Shown: positions 1 through 7,636 of the stretch, one piece after another
Numbering within the stretch: position 1 is the stretch's first letter
Layout of the letters: every line of letters begins with the position of its first letter
Virus record (IMG/VR): IMGVR_UViG_3300043256_000161
Span: 1-42,879 of that record
Source: a virus
Strand: one strand, 5' to 3'
DNA: 42,879 bases
The notes under the pieces: generated by a model
What the model saw: the letters and a program-made list of their open reading frames with translations, nothing else
Told to the model about the DNA's origin: nothing
The model's database searches: none
Position numbers and translations under genes: made by a program

Positions 1-127
1 CAGCCCCCGCAAGGTGCCCCTCACCAACGCCGGTTCAAGGCCAGTTAGTAGAAGGTTAGACGCTATCTGCTCGGCCAGCCGCACGCCCGTAAGCCCCGCC
101 GTTCCCTGCATAGCAAACGGCGCGACA
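1..127. repeat. Direct terminal repeat, left copy (circular overlap)
   Basis: These 127 bases are identical to 42753-42879. The repeat lies inside one continuous reading frame. A 127-base exact overlap is what a de Bruijn assembler run at k=127 leaves on a circular contig, so this is most simply an assembly overlap of a circular or circularly permuted genome. A genuine short terminal repeat is less likely. Confidence 0.95.
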
Positions 128-1056
128 AGGGCGATGTTGACCGGATTGAAGATTTCGGTGGCGATGTCCTCGGCAATCTGAGAGCGGAGCTTATCGCTCA
201 CCACACCCTCAACACCAAGAGGGCGCTCTACCTCTTCAACGACCTCAGCGGCACCCCGTAGGACAGGCCTAACAAGGGGGCGGCTCACCGTTGCGCCCAA
301 TTCCTGTATTTCCGTGAATGATGGCGGCGCGGCGACCTCAACTCCAGTAGCGAATAGCGCCTGACGCCTCTGCTGCTCTGGGCTAGGTCGGCCCGTAATG
401 CCTGTAGGGGGCTGGAACGATTCTCCGGCCCGTCCGACTACCTGACCAGGATCGGTAACGAACTGAAACGCCTCGCCTGCTTTCGCTGCGATGTTCAGCA
501 ACCGGCCCGCCCCCCGCTCCAAGCGGCCACGGATGCCGCCTCTCTCTTCCGGTGTGAGAACACTTTGTATCGCTGGCCCCACCTCGGCCTCCGCTCTACC
601 CAATGCCTCCTCTACCGACAGACCCTCTTGTGTTAACTGGCCTGCACGGCGGAGCCACAGGTGCATTGCTTTGCGTTCGGGGGTTTCCAGGTTAAGCGGG
701 AACCCCCCCTCGAAAGAAGTCTGCTGCTCCGCTGCGGTCAGCCGCTGGAAGCCAACTGTGGGCTGGGGAGTGGTGCCAGGGACATCCTCGCCAGGGAATC
801 GAGTCTGGAACTGCCTGACGGACTCAGGCTGCTCCGCAATTCTGTCTACGAATATGCCACTAGGTGATGGGCTGGGCGGGAAGTCCCCTATAAGAGTGGG
901 GGGTTGCTGCCGCTGTTCTACCTCGCGAAACCGTCTCAGGTTCTCCGAGAGCAGCTCGTTGAACTCCAACACTTCGCCCGTGAGACGGCGGGTAGTGTCG
1001 CGTAGCCGCGCCTGACGCACCTGGGGGGGCTCGAACCGGAAGAAGTTATGTGGCAC
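1..1056 (-). CDS. Large internal/virion protein, N-terminal part (gene crosses the contig ends)
   Basis: This is the N-terminal 352 codons of a gene that continues from 42752 down to 39294. The whole gene is 4,515 nt, about 1,504 aa. The start is taken as GTG at 1056-1054. It has an AAGGA ribosome site 8 bases upstream, and the gene overlaps the end of the 105-aa gene by 11 bases. This part is rich in charged residues, Gln and Pro and looks like a flexible, partly helical leader, with no catalytic motif seen. Size and position in the head-gene cluster suggest a virion-internal or ejected protein; that is inference. No canonical ATG lies nearby in frame. Confidence 0.85.
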   Translation of the reverse strand, partial: MPHNFFRFEPPQVRQARLRDTTRRLTGEVLEFNELLSENLRRFREVEQRQQPPTLIGDFPPSPSPSGIFVDRIAEQPESVRQFQTRFPGEDVPGTTPQPTVGFQRLTAAEQQTSFEGGFPLNLETPERKAMHLWLRRAGQLTQEGLSVEEALGRAEAEVGPAIQSVLTPEERGGIRGRLERGAGRLLNIAAKAGEAFQFVTDPGQVVGRAGESFQPPTGITGRPSPEQQRRQALFATGVEVAAPPSFTEIQELGATVSRPLVRPVLRGAAEVVEEVERPLGVEGVVSDKLRSQIAEDIATEIFNPVNIALVAPFAMQGTAGLTGVRLAEQIASNLLLTGLEPALVRGTLRGL

Positions 1057-1363
1057 CAGTGACATCCTTCGCGCTGGAAACTATTTTGTCCACGAACTTC
1101 TCCCCGTCCTTGACGAACTCTAGGAGCATGGTTCGAGCTATGGGAGCGCCGTGTATCGCCTTCTGGGAGTCGTACCACGCTTTCAAGGCGTCCACGTCGC
1201 CCGCTATTGTGAGATATTCCTTACCTCTCTCCTCAACGGAGACAGGCTCGGCTGCAACCATGCGGTCGTAGGCCGTGGATAATCTCTCCTCGAAGCGGCG
1301 GACGGAGCGTTCCAGCGCCGCCTCCATGTTGGCGTCTATCCGCTTGATCGCCTCACCCGACAA
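1046..1363 (-). CDS. Small helical protein between portal and large virion protein
   Basis: A 105-aa protein, almost wholly alpha-helical and charged, with a predicted coiled coil over roughly residues 10-75. No enzymatic motif is seen. It overlaps the portal gene end by 11 bases and the following large virion-protein gene by 11 bases, so all three are probably translated together. Its place just after the portal suits a head-completion or portal-associated factor, but this is inferred from position only. Confidence 0.8.
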   Translation of the reverse strand: MSGEAIKRIDANMEAALERSVRRFEERLSTAYDRMVAAEPVSVEERGKEYLTIAGDVDALKAWYDSQKAIHGAPIARTMLLEFVKDGEKFVDKIVSSAKDVTGAT

Positions 1364-3191
1364 GTTCTCTTCCTTCCGTTTGCTGCCGTTGACCGCGTGA
1401 TGTCCTGGTGCGGTTCATCTGGCCTCGGATTAGCGTCCCCGTCTCAGCGTCCCCCTCTTCATCGAAGGATTGGGCCAGGACTTCCTGAATGTCAGGGGTC
1501 GAAGCCGCTGACTGGTCTATTAACTCTTGCGGATTCATCGCCCCGACCTGCTGGATGCCCGCCAATAGTCTCTGTTGAAGCCACTGGACAGTCCCTTCGT
1601 GAAGGACATCATCCAACTTCTCCTGCTTGACTTTATCCTCCTCGCCCAATGGGTCTTCGTGTCCCAGGTATCGCTCTCTGGCGGACTGCTTCGACAGCGC
1701 CCCCGAGCGGGTGGCGACGGCGTAGTTCGTCACGTTGGCCCCCTCGTCAACGGGGATGTTCTGGGAAATCTCGACGGAGATAAGCGGCTCCCAGTCCAAT
1801 AGGGGCTTGGGCTCAATACTTATCTCACGGGAGCCGTGCTCAGAGTCCGCAAACCTCACGGTCACGGCATCTGGTATGTCGGGGAACCGCTCAGACAAAG
1901 AGACAACAGACCTGAACAGGAGCTGGCATTCCTGAGCCGCCCCGTCCTGTAGTGAGGTCTGGCTCACGTTCAGCTCAGTTACCGCCCTCTGGGCAGCGGT
2001 GTTCAGCGCCACCGAGGACTGGCCGGAGAGGATTGACCCGATGAGAGAAGGCCGCGAGAGCGCGGTCTGGTCTAAGAGGGGTTTCAGGAACGACAAGAGG
2101 GTGACGATAGCCTGATTGAGCCCCGCTACCGACAACCGCTCTACGCTCTCCGACGTGAAGATGTTGATGGTATCCCAGAACTTGATTTTCAACTGTTCGG
2201 GCTTGCCAGCCGAAGCAGCCGCCCTTTTTTCGGGGTCTTGCTTCACCACCGTCGCCGCCGTGACCTCCATCCTTGAGGCCGTCCTGGCGTCCGAGAGAAG
2301 GTCGTTCATCGTCTCGACCATAGAGAGGACGTGGTAGGCCGCGCCCCGCCACCTCTCGCCTGGGTTGTCGGGGTCTTCGGGTAGGGGTTCCCCCTCGAAC
2401 AGAACGTCGGGGTGCCTACCTAAATGGTGATCCCAGACCTGTAACTCCTGCGATTCCTCTGGTTTATTGCTGGGAATCGTGATGGCGAACCACTGGTGGT
2501 TGGCGTACTCGATAATCTCCACTGGCTGGGAGGACTCAGGCAATTTAGCGTCGGGGAACTTGCTCTTGATGATCTCAGGGTCTACTTTCCTGATCTTGAT
2601 CGTCTCCGCCACGTCCCCGTTCTCGTCAAAGACGGGCCACGTCCCACGAGCGGACACCCAACTTTGAGTGATCGGGAAACGAGTCCTCTTCTGTTTCTCG
2701 ACTCTAGCGTTGTAGTCATCGTTGGATTCGTCTTTATTCTGGTCGAAGTCAGAACCGCCCCAGAGTTGAGGGGCGGGGAGGGTGGTAGTCCAGGCCCGAC
2801 CGTATAATCTCAAATCCTGGCGCTTCTTCACCTCCACCATCGCGTTATGCCTTGCCGCTTTCCTGGCCGCGACCAGCCAGGGCTCAGCGGTCTGGGAGGC
2901 CCATTTTTCCGCGTCCTGATTTCCGAACGGGTTGACACGGATCGTCTCTTCACCATTCAGGACGAACACATCCTGGTCAACGATGAACCCCACCAACCCA
3001 GCGTCCACGGACTTCAGCTCGAACTCGGCCTGGGATTTGTCCAGTTGAGGTTGACCCATCTCTTTCGGGTGAGAGAGCTTGTAGTGATCCAGCATCCTCT
3101 GGTCGAGTTTGTCCTGTAGACCGTAACGCGCCATCAGTTTCGTCTTGAGACGGGCGATGTGGGGGGCGTCGGGCTTTTTATTGAAACTCAC
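1353..3191 (-). CDS. Portal protein
   Basis: A 612-aa protein directly after the large terminase, the usual place for a portal. The portal forms the dodecameric ring through which DNA is packaged and ejected. The C-terminal third has the portal-type pattern of a helical, Gln-rich stretch (about residues 370-425), then a segment resembling 'LSKQSARERYLG' (about 500) followed by an acidic helix. The start is GTG at 3191, overlapping the terminase stop as GTGA. The length is typical of podovirus-like portals. No database comparison was possible, so the family is assigned by pattern and position. Confidence 0.85.
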   Translation of the reverse strand: MSFNKKPDAPHIARLKTKLMARYGLQDKLDQRMLDHYKLSHPKEMGQPQLDKSQAEFELKSVDAGLVGFIVDQDVFVLNGEETIRVNPFGNQDAEKWASQTAEPWLVAARKAARHNAMVEVKKRQDLRLYGRAWTTTLPAPQLWGGSDFDQNKDESNDDYNARVEKQKRTRFPITQSWVSARGTWPVFDENGDVAETIKIRKVDPEIIKSKFPDAKLPESSQPVEIIEYANHQWFAITIPSNKPEESQELQVWDHHLGRHPDVLFEGEPLPEDPDNPGERWRGAAYHVLSMVETMNDLLSDARTASRMEVTAATVVKQDPEKRAAASAGKPEQLKIKFWDTINIFTSESVERLSVAGLNQAIVTLLSFLKPLLDQTALSRPSLIGSILSGQSSVALNTAAQRAVTELNVSQTSLQDGAAQECQLLFRSVVSLSERFPDIPDAVTVRFADSEHGSREISIEPKPLLDWEPLISVEISQNIPVDEGANVTNYAVATRSGALSKQSARERYLGHEDPLGEEDKVKQEKLDDVLHEGTVQWLQQRLLAGIQQVGAMNPQELIDQSAASTPDIQEVLAQSFDEEGDAETGTLIRGQMNRTRTSRGQRQQTEGRELVG

Positions 3192-4471
3192 GAGAGCAGA
3201 TACCTCACGGTAGTTTTCTCTAGATCAAAGTAGCCACGGTCAATCCGCATCAAGGCGCTGGCACCGCCGTCGAAGGCGTGATCGGGGGAGCTCTGGGAGA
3301 ACCTGTCCGTCTCCATGTCTCTTCCCCTGCGCTCGGCCCACACTAACCCCGTGAGTTCCCTGATGAGAAACCCTGAGTTGATGTCTACCGTCAGCCGTCC
3401 TTCAGAGATAGGGGTCGTCCAAGCCTTCACCCTGCGCTCGATCTTGTTGCTTTCCGCCTTAACAGCGGGGATGCCCTGGCGGCACATCCAATCGATCCTG
3501 TCCTTGCCAGAGGGGTCGCAGATGAACTGCGTCACGCCGTCTTTCATCGCGTCCCCACAAGCCTTTACGAACGTCTCGTCGTCGCACTCTCTCTTGTACA
3601 GCCACTCCCGCACCCAGATGTGCCTGCCGGAGTTCATGGCGGTCTCTATGACGGTCGTGGGGCTTTGCGAACCGAAGTCCACACCGGCTAGCTTGTGAGT
3701 GAACAGTTCGTCCGGCCAGGGAGATGTCATCTTGGCGGCGTCAAACCCAGGTAGCACCAACCCCGACATCTGGACGAACTTGCCTAGGACGCGTTCGTCG
3801 TACATCGGAGTCCCCTCGACGTACTCCTGGGCCATCCTCTCGATATAGTCATCGGGGAGGTTTTTCTTGTTCTCAAAGGTGGAGCCTGTGAACAGGACGT
3901 GGCCCGGCTTGGGCTGGTCGACCCACTCCCTGTACAGCCAGTTGTAGCCAGCGGGAGTCGTGGCGACCCCCAACCAGTGAGGATAGTTTTTCTGGCGCAG
4001 GCGACCAATCAAGTTTAAGTAAGCCTGCTCCTGAGAGCCGTGCTCGGTCGAACCGGCCTCGTTCATCAACACCCAGGCCACCTCGAATCCGACTAATCTC
4101 TCAGGCGTCTCAGCGGCCTTGAGCATCCACAGACAGCCGTTGGCGAACTCAATCCGGTGGTTGGGGCCACCTTTCCCCTGCTCTTGCCAGAACGCCCCCT
4201 CATAGTCGCCGAAATACTTGTTCCCGTCTTCATCTGCGAGTTCACGGAGCGTCGGCAAAAGAGACTCGGCGAACATCGCCGCCACGGGCTCCGTCCAGAC
4301 CCCGCGAGAGCCAGGGTGTTGAACGGTGAACATCCAGGCTTTTATGACGCCCGCCGCCGTTTTCCCCGAACCCTGGCCTCCCATAAACGCGGGGAACTCA
4401 GCCTCGGAATGAACGAAGTCGGACTGAGCGCCTTTGTTCAGCGCGATGTCTACTTTGGTTTCAGTGACCAT
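3188..4471 (-). CDS. terL: Terminase large subunit (packaging ATPase/nuclease)
   Basis: A 427-aa DNA-packaging motor. The N-terminal ATPase has a Walker A motif GGQGSGKT (residues 31-38), a Walker B-like strand VAWVLMNEA (131-139) in which Asn precedes the catalytic Glu, and a coupling motif ATTPAG (170-175). The C-terminal RNase H-like nuclease has Asp265 in GVDFGS, Asp319 in FICDPSG and Asp397/Asp401 in SPDHAFDGG. The ATG at 4471 is preceded by a purine-rich ribosome site. A dispersed palindrome (4486-4499) lies 15 bases upstream. The portal follows by GTGA overlap. Length and motif order are normal for TerL. Confidence 0.97.
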   Translation of the reverse strand: MVTETKVDIALNKGAQSDFVHSEAEFPAFMGGQGSGKTAAGVIKAWMFTVQHPGSRGVWTEPVAAMFAESLLPTLRELADEDGNKYFGDYEGAFWQEQGKGGPNHRIEFANGCLWMLKAAETPERLVGFEVAWVLMNEAGSTEHGSQEQAYLNLIGRLRQKNYPHWLGVATTPAGYNWLYREWVDQPKPGHVLFTGSTFENKKNLPDDYIERMAQEYVEGTPMYDERVLGKFVQMSGLVLPGFDAAKMTSPWPDELFTHKLAGVDFGSQSPTTVIETAMNSGRHIWVREWLYKRECDDETFVKACGDAMKDGVTQFICDPSGKDRIDWMCRQGIPAVKAESNKIERRVKAWTTPISEGRLTVDINSGFLIRELTGLVWAERRGRDMETDRFSQSSPDHAFDGGASALMRIDRGYFDLEKTTVRYLLS

Positions 4472-4485
4472 TCTTCTTCACACGC

Positions 4486-4499
4486 CCATGACGTGATGG
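4486..4499. repeat. Palindromic element CCATNWCGWNATGG, copy upstream of terL
   Basis: Exact consensus match (CCATGACGTGATGG) in the 49-bp gap between the 45-aa zinc-ribbon gene and terL. It extends to 16 bp, CCCAT...ATGGG. The position just ahead of the terL ribosome site could let a bound protein or RNA hairpin affect terL expression. Confidence 0.6.
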
Positions 4500-4520
4500 G
4501 ACGCTCCCTGCAGCGGAGGC

Positions 4521-4658
4521 TCACGCAATTTCCGGCTCCCCCGTCATCTCGTGGCAGCGTGGGCACTCTAACTTCCCGACATTCCACGGCACAACCGCTT
4601 GCCACGTCTTACCACACGGGCACCGAGCCGTCCCAGTCCACCATCGCTGTTCTGTCAT
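4521..4658 (-). CDS. Zinc-ribbon microprotein (45 aa)
   Basis: A 45-aa protein with CPC at residues 13-15 and CPRC at 32-35, which forms a compact zinc ribbon. The ATG at 4658 has an AGGGAG ribosome site. It lies between the 26-aa ORF and terL in the same direction. Phage zinc ribbons of this size may bind nucleic acid or host proteins; the role here is unknown. Confidence 0.7.
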   Translation of the reverse strand: MTEQRWWTGTARCPCGKTWQAVVPWNVGKLECPRCHEMTGEPEIA

Positions 4659-4670
4659 TTGGAGCGCTCC

Positions 4671-4751
4671 CTAGAGTGGGCCATGCTGAGGGCACACCAA
4701 CGATTCGCTGTAATGCCACGAATTACCCAGCCAACATATCCACTTCGTCAT
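4671..4751 (-). CDS. Possible 26-aa peptide
   Basis: A very short frame with four Trp and two Cys residues. It starts at an ATG that overlaps the TGA of the 102-aa gene and has a strong AAAGGAG ribosome site. It ends just before the zinc-ribbon gene at 4658. The ribosome site and coupling are the only support, and the site might instead lie there by chance. Confidence 0.4.
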   Translation of the reverse strand: MTKWICWLGNSWHYSESLVCPQHGPL

Positions 4752-5056
4752 CCCCTGCTCCTTTCCCTGTAGGCCCGCTGGCGACAGGCGTTACACACCT
4801 TGCCGCGATTGTGTAACGGTTTGTTACACGCGTTACACGTTTTCTGTGTAACAGGCTCCACGTAGACCGTCTCGCGTGACTCTGCAGTGACCGTAACGCT
4901 CTCTGCTGGATTCGGGTCAGGGAAGGTGGTGATTCGCTTCTCCTGCCCCATCGCGCCCGACGCCATCTCCTCCACATACGCAGGAACCTCCCCTGTGTCG
5001 TGTGTCTCGTACGTCCAGTGAGCCTTCCTACAGAGCTTACAGATAGGAGGTTTCAC
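4748..5056 (-). CDS. Double zinc-ribbon protein (102 aa)
   Basis: A 102-aa protein with CKLC near the N-terminus (residues 6-9) and CNAC...CNAC near the C-terminus (about 74-92), followed by an Arg-rich tail. The pattern suggests zinc binding and nucleic-acid contact. The GTG start at 5056 overlaps the preceding stop (GTGA) and has a GGAGG ribosome site 8 bases upstream. It is one of the first genes of the late unit after the regulatory gap. Function unknown. Confidence 0.8.
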   Translation of the reverse strand: MKPPICKLCRKAHWTYETHDTGEVPAYVEEMASGAMGQEKRITTFPDPNPAESVTVTAESRETVYVEPVTQKTCNACNKPLHNRGKVCNACRQRAYRERSRG

Positions 5057-5169
5057 TTGCCAAGCCTCCGAACCTTCGCCTCAGAGAGGGTGTGACGCTT
5101 TACCGCCTCCCTGTAGGACAGCAGTAGGGAATTGACTTTCCCCAAACGGGCTTTGGTTATTTTAAGCAT
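5053..5169 (-). CDS. Small basic protein (38 aa)
   Basis: A 38-aa, Lys/Arg-rich, probably single-helix protein. The ATG at 5169 has a good AAAAGGAC ribosome site, and the stop overlaps the next gene's GTG. It is the first gene after the 279-bp non-coding gap, so it may be the promoter-proximal gene of the packaging block. No family recognised. Confidence 0.65.
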   Translation of the reverse strand: MLKITKARLGKVNSLLLSYREAVKRHTLSEAKVRRLGK

Positions 5170-5448
5170 GTCCTTTTCCCCTTCCTGATGTGTTCATTAT
5201 GTCAATGTCTCTAGATAGGGGCCGCGTCTGTCAGCTAACACCTAGACTGTTACAAGAGAAACGCGATCATGGAACCCGTGTTTGGTTCGCACTATATGTC
5301 ATATGTCAAGTAAATCCGTATCTAAAATACTTGACAGCCCAGTTATAGGGAGACTCTAGGGCCTGAGAACCTACCTAATAATACTCATGGACATGGCCTT
5401 AGGCCGCTGGGCCTTTTCTTTCTGCGCGTCTGCCGACGTTAACACCCT
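5170..5448. promoter_or_regulatory. 279-bp non-coding regulatory gap upstream of the packaging genes
   Basis: No convincing gene is present. The gap is AT-richer than its surroundings. It has TTGACA boxes on the minus strand at 5309-5304 and 5205-5200, both followed by ATA(A)TGA. A plus-strand TTGACA lies at 5331-5336. A tandem repeat of ATGTCAT lies at 5296-5308. None has a well-spaced TATAAT-like -10, so activator-dependent or phage-specific promoters are possible. The late packaging genes probably receive transcription here. Confidence 0.5.
5398..5421 (+). terminator. Rho-independent-like terminator reading rightward
   Basis: On the plus strand AGGCC-GCTG-GGCCT is followed directly by TTTCTTTC, a small textbook stem with a U-rich tail. 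An upstream segment GGCCTGAG (5360-5367) can pair with CTTAGGCC (5398-5405) and would compete with this stem. No rightward gene is seen upstream, so it may end a short RNA starting near 5360. Confidence 0.4.
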
Positions 5449-5619
5449 CTACCCGATAGGCCAGTGGTGAACAGGGCAGCAAGTACACCTAGGCATAGTC
5501 ACAGGCGACCTGTTCTCTAGCCTCACAGCCCATCGGTAGTCTTCCATCGCACGCGCTAGTCGCTCCACTAGCTCAGGGTCAGCCTCAGGCTCAAACGGCA
5601 CTGCCTTCTCTTCCTTCAT
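5449..5619 (-). CDS. Hypothetical acidic protein with Cys cluster (56 aa)
   Basis: A 56-aa protein. The N-terminal half is acidic and helical, and the C-terminus carries CTCC and a His pair that could bind metal. The chosen ATG at 5619 overlaps the TGA of the 35-aa gene. A longer in-frame start at 5667 would overlap that gene extensively. It precedes the large regulatory gap. Confidence 0.6.
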   Translation of the reverse strand: MKEEKAVPFEPEADPELVERLARAMEDYRWAVRLENRSPVTMPRCTCCPVHHWPIG

Positions 5620-5723
5620 TCCGTCACCCTCATTTGCTCCTCTTGCACCAGTCCCCACAGCGCCCACCAGTCGTACTGAGTAGGTAGACGCCGAGACAGG
5701 TTCAGGTACTTACCGTGGGCCAT
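5616..5723 (-). CDS. Hypothetical small protein (35 aa)
   Basis: A 35-aa protein rich in Trp and Tyr. It lies 25 bases after the HTH protein and its stop overlaps the next start (ATGA). The ribosome site is weak, so it may be expressed poorly. No family recognised. Confidence 0.5.
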   Translation of the reverse strand: MAHGKYLNLSRRLPTQYDWWALWGLVQEEQMRVTE

Positions 5724-5748
5724 GTTCAACAGTAGGAGCTGATACCAG

Positions 5749-6174
5749 CTATTCACGAGTCACCAAGTTAAACTGTACGTTCATCTGATTACCCTTGTTG
5801 CCGGTGTTCTCCCACTCTGAACGGCGCTGCATGGAGATACCATAGGGAACCATCACCTGGCCATGAGGGACGGCGTAGCTGCCGTCTTCCTTAAGGGCTA
5901 TAGCGGCCTCCAGCGCTCGCTGTCCCCAGGCTCTAACGGCGTCTGAGGCGATAGCGATCATCTCCTGTTTAGTGTCGGCGTGGACAATCTCCATCGCTTC
6001 CTTACTCTGCTGCGCCCATACCTGTAACGTGTTGTAAGCGGGCGGGCGGCGTCCTTCCGCCTCTAGCTCTTCCTTGAGAACACAATACGCTTGGTGTATG
6101 CTCCCTGAACCTATCACTAACGCTAGGGCGCGAGTGCGTACCTCGTTATCGAAGATGCGAGGCCTAACCATCAT
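5749..6174 (-). CDS. Putative terminase small subunit / HTH DNA-binding protein
   Basis: A 141-aa protein with an N-terminal helix-turn-helix-like segment (about residues 8-55, including a PAYNTLQVWAQQ recognition-helix pattern) followed by helices. This fits small terminase subunits that recognise the packaging site, and the gene lies upstream of terL in the same direction. The first of two adjacent ATGs (6174) is chosen because it overlaps a short leader ORF as ATGA. A transcription regulator is the main alternative, since it is separated from terL by several genes and a regulatory gap. Confidence 0.55.
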   Translation of the reverse strand: MMVRPRIFDNEVRTRALALVIGSGSIHQAYCVLKEELEAEGRRPPAYNTLQVWAQQSKEAMEIVHADTKQEMIAIASDAVRAWGQRALEAAIALKEDGSYAVPHGQVMVPYGISMQRRSEWENTGNKGNQMNVQFNLVTRE

Positions 6175-6197
6175 GAGATGTCGTTTGTGATAAACAT
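6171..6197 (-). CDS. Possible 8-codon leader peptide
   Basis: An 8-residue frame with an AGGAAAG ribosome site at good spacing. Its TGA overlaps the ATG of the HTH/TerS-like gene, which itself lacks a clear ribosome site. Translation of the leader could feed ribosomes into the gene. Such short frames also arise by chance. Confidence 0.35.
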   Translation of the reverse strand: MFITNDIS

Positions 6198-6224
6198 TGC
6201 AATCTTTCCTATCTGTCCAGGGGA

Positions 6225-6253
6225 TTGACAAGCCTTCTCTGAGGGTGTACTGT
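6225..6253 (+). promoter_or_regulatory. Sigma70-like promoter of the rightward operon
   Basis: A perfect -35 TTGACA (6225-6230), a 17-bp spacer and -10 TACTGT (6248-6253). The predicted start, near 6260, is about 30 bases before the first ATG (6291). It lies in the divergent gap between the rightward genes and the leftward HTH gene. Confidence 0.75.
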
Positions 6254-6290
6254 CAGTGTAGTCATGGTAGTAGTCAGGAGGAAAGACACG

Positions 6291-6467
6291 ATGACACACA
6301 TACCCGAAGCAGTCCGCAGAGCACAACTAGCACAGGAAGAAGCGGCCAGCGCCATCTCTTACAAACAACGTACCGGACGCTGGCCAGAAGGAATCAGCAC
6401 AAGGGCGTGGGCAGTCCTCCAAATGAAATGCCTAGTGCCACAACCACTCAGCCACCAAATAAGCTAG
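6291..6467 (+). CDS. Hypothetical protein, first gene of rightward operon (58 aa)
   Basis: A 58-aa protein with an Ala/Gln-rich N-terminal helix. The ATG at 6291 is set by an AGGAGG ribosome site (6276-6281). An in-frame GTG at 6264 would put the ribosome site inside the gene. Promoter-proximal early genes of phages are often host-takeover factors; that is inference only. Confidence 0.75.
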   Translation: MTHIPEAVRRAQLAQEEAASAISYKQRTGRWPEGISTRAWAVLQMKCLVPQPLSHQIS

Positions 6468-6477
6468 TCCCCCCAGC

Positions 6478-6504
6478 GTTGGCCCTGACTCGTTCGGGGC
6501 CAGC
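6478..6504 (+). other. Hairpin after first rightward gene
   Basis: GTTGGCCC pairs with GGGCCAGC around an 11-base loop (8 bp with one G-U). There is no U-tract, so it is more likely an mRNA-stabilising, processing or pausing structure than an intrinsic terminator. Confidence 0.4.
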
Positions 6505-6537
6505 ACCGGACGGATTAGAGAATGGAGGGAACAGATT

Positions 6538-6735
6538 GTGGAGAAATGTCCGAAAGACGGTAGCACCTTAACAGGATGGGAGGATCGTCCATTTTGTTCG
6601 ATCTTCCTGCCCTGCCCACAGTGTCACGTTGTATGGATTTACAGCGGGATCAACAAACCCCTAGAGGATGCTAGAGACGTACTTGATCCGGCTATCCCTT
6701 GGAACAAGCCAATCCTAGCAGGAGGAAAAGTATGA
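6538..6735 (+). CDS. Zinc-binding protein (65 aa)
   Basis: A 65-aa protein with C4, C20 and CPQC (26-29), a likely single zinc site. The GTG start at 6538 has a GGAGGG ribosome site about 8-9 bases upstream. The stop overlaps the next ATG (ATGA). Function unknown. Confidence 0.7.
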   Translation: MEKCPKDGSTLTGWEDRPFCSIFLPCPQCHVVWIYSGINKPLEDARDVLDPAIPWNKPILAGGKV

Positions 6736-6950
6736 GTCACCACTACGAGACTTGGCAGTTTAAGGCGGCTCGCCGCGAAAGCATCATTGGCATCCTTGAA
6801 GATGCGGTTGGCGCCCTAAAAGCAGCCCGTTGGGAGGATGCCCGAGATGGGGCATCTACCGCGGCTGGATGTATTAACTCTGAGTTTGTACAAGCACTTC
6901 GGGAGAAGCGACGCGACGCCAATTCACAGATAAGCCATCGGACGGATTAG
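6732..6950 (+). CDS. Hypothetical helical protein (72 aa)
   Basis: A 72-aa, mostly alpha-helical, charged protein of unknown function. The ATG at 6732 follows a GGAGGAAAAG ribosome site and overlaps the upstream TGA. An earlier in-frame start at 6699 would overlap the upstream gene by 37 bases and lacks such a site. Confidence 0.75.
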   Translation: MSHHYETWQFKAARRESIIGILEDAVGALKAARWEDARDGASTAAGCINSEFVQALREKRRDANSQISHRTD

Positions 6951-6966
6951 CAGGAGGGAAACCAGC

Positions 6967-7248
6967 ATGACAGACAAGCATACGCCTGGGCCGTGGGTAG
7001 GAAGTGCGAATGTTCACGGGTTAGTTCATCAGCGCAACAAGCCGTATAACATCGTCGTAGACTTGCAATGGCCTCAGTTGATGACAGCGACAGAAATCGA
7101 CGCTAACGCCCGCCTCATCGCCGCCGCACCAGAACTGCTAGAGGAGCTGGAGTACATCGTTGAAATGCTAGCAAACGGTGCAATGCCTTCAGGCTCCGAC
7201 ATCACCAATGGGCGCGCCGCCATTAAGGCCGCGAAGGGGGACGCATGA
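6967..7248 (+). CDS. Phage early protein with 'TPGPW ... LIAAAPELL' pattern
   Basis: A 93-aa protein opening with HTPGPW and holding a central NARLIAAAPELLEELE segment. Small proteins with these two blocks are very common in the early regions of tailed phages; their function is not established. A strong AGGAGGG ribosome site precedes the ATG. The downstream gene overlaps by ATGA. Confidence 0.85.
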   Translation: MTDKHTPGPWVGSANVHGLVHQRNKPYNIVVDLQWPQLMTATEIDANARLIAAAPELLEELEYIVEMLANGAMPSGSDITNGRAAIKAAKGDA

Positions 7249-7496
7249 ACAAGCCGCTAGTGGTAACAGATGGCCGCTACCTTTGGGTACACCATCGCGA
7301 CGGGCTGCCCTTAGGCCCACTCAACTATAACAGCCACCCCACCGAGGAAGGCCAGATAGACGTAGAAGTCAACAACCGCGACCCTTACGGCTGCCCTGTG
7401 AATCCTCGCGTTTGTGTTGGTGGCCGAGTGCATCTAGTAGAAAATCCCATGTTTCCACCAAACGACTTATGGAGCAAGGAAGAGGCACGCTCATGA
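7245..7496 (+). CDS. Hypothetical protein (83 aa)
   Basis: An 83-aa, probably beta-rich protein with Trp, Tyr and Pro scattered through it. It is translationally coupled on both sides (ATGA overlaps at 7245 and 7493). No motif identified. Confidence 0.75.
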   Translation: MNKPLVVTDGRYLWVHHRDGLPLGPLNYNSHPTEEGQIDVEVNNRDPYGCPVNPRVCVGGRVHLVENPMFPPNDLWSKEEARS

Positions 7497-7633
7497 CACA
7501 GCCCACCACCTACACCTGCCAGAAGTGCGGCTACGCCTGGACGCCCAGGCCCAAACGGTTTGAGCAGGGCCGCGATAAACCCGTCCAATGTCCTCACTGT
7601 CAAAGCAAGGACTGGGATAAGAAAGGAGACTGA
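7493..7633 (+). CDS. Zinc-ribbon microprotein (46 aa)
   Basis: A 46-aa protein with CQKCGYAW at the N-terminal knuckle and CPHC (about residues 34-37) at the second knuckle, the standard zinc-ribbon layout. The ATG overlaps the upstream stop. It may be an RNA/DNA-binding or RNA-polymerase-binding accessory factor, but no function is demonstrated. Confidence 0.8.
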   Translation: MTQPTTYTCQKCGYAWTPRPKRFEQGRDKPVQCPHCQSKDWDKKGD

Positions 7634-7636
7634 ACA

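Noticed and set aside
4157-4816. 219-codon plus-strand open frame opposite the terminase
   Set aside because: Antisense to the clear terL motifs, with no recognisable protein features.
5341-5352. TATAGGGAGA on the plus strand, resembling the core of a T7-type promoter
   Set aside because: The upstream part does not align with T7 spacing, no single-subunit RNA polymerase gene is present, no other copies were seen, and it points away from the packaging genes.
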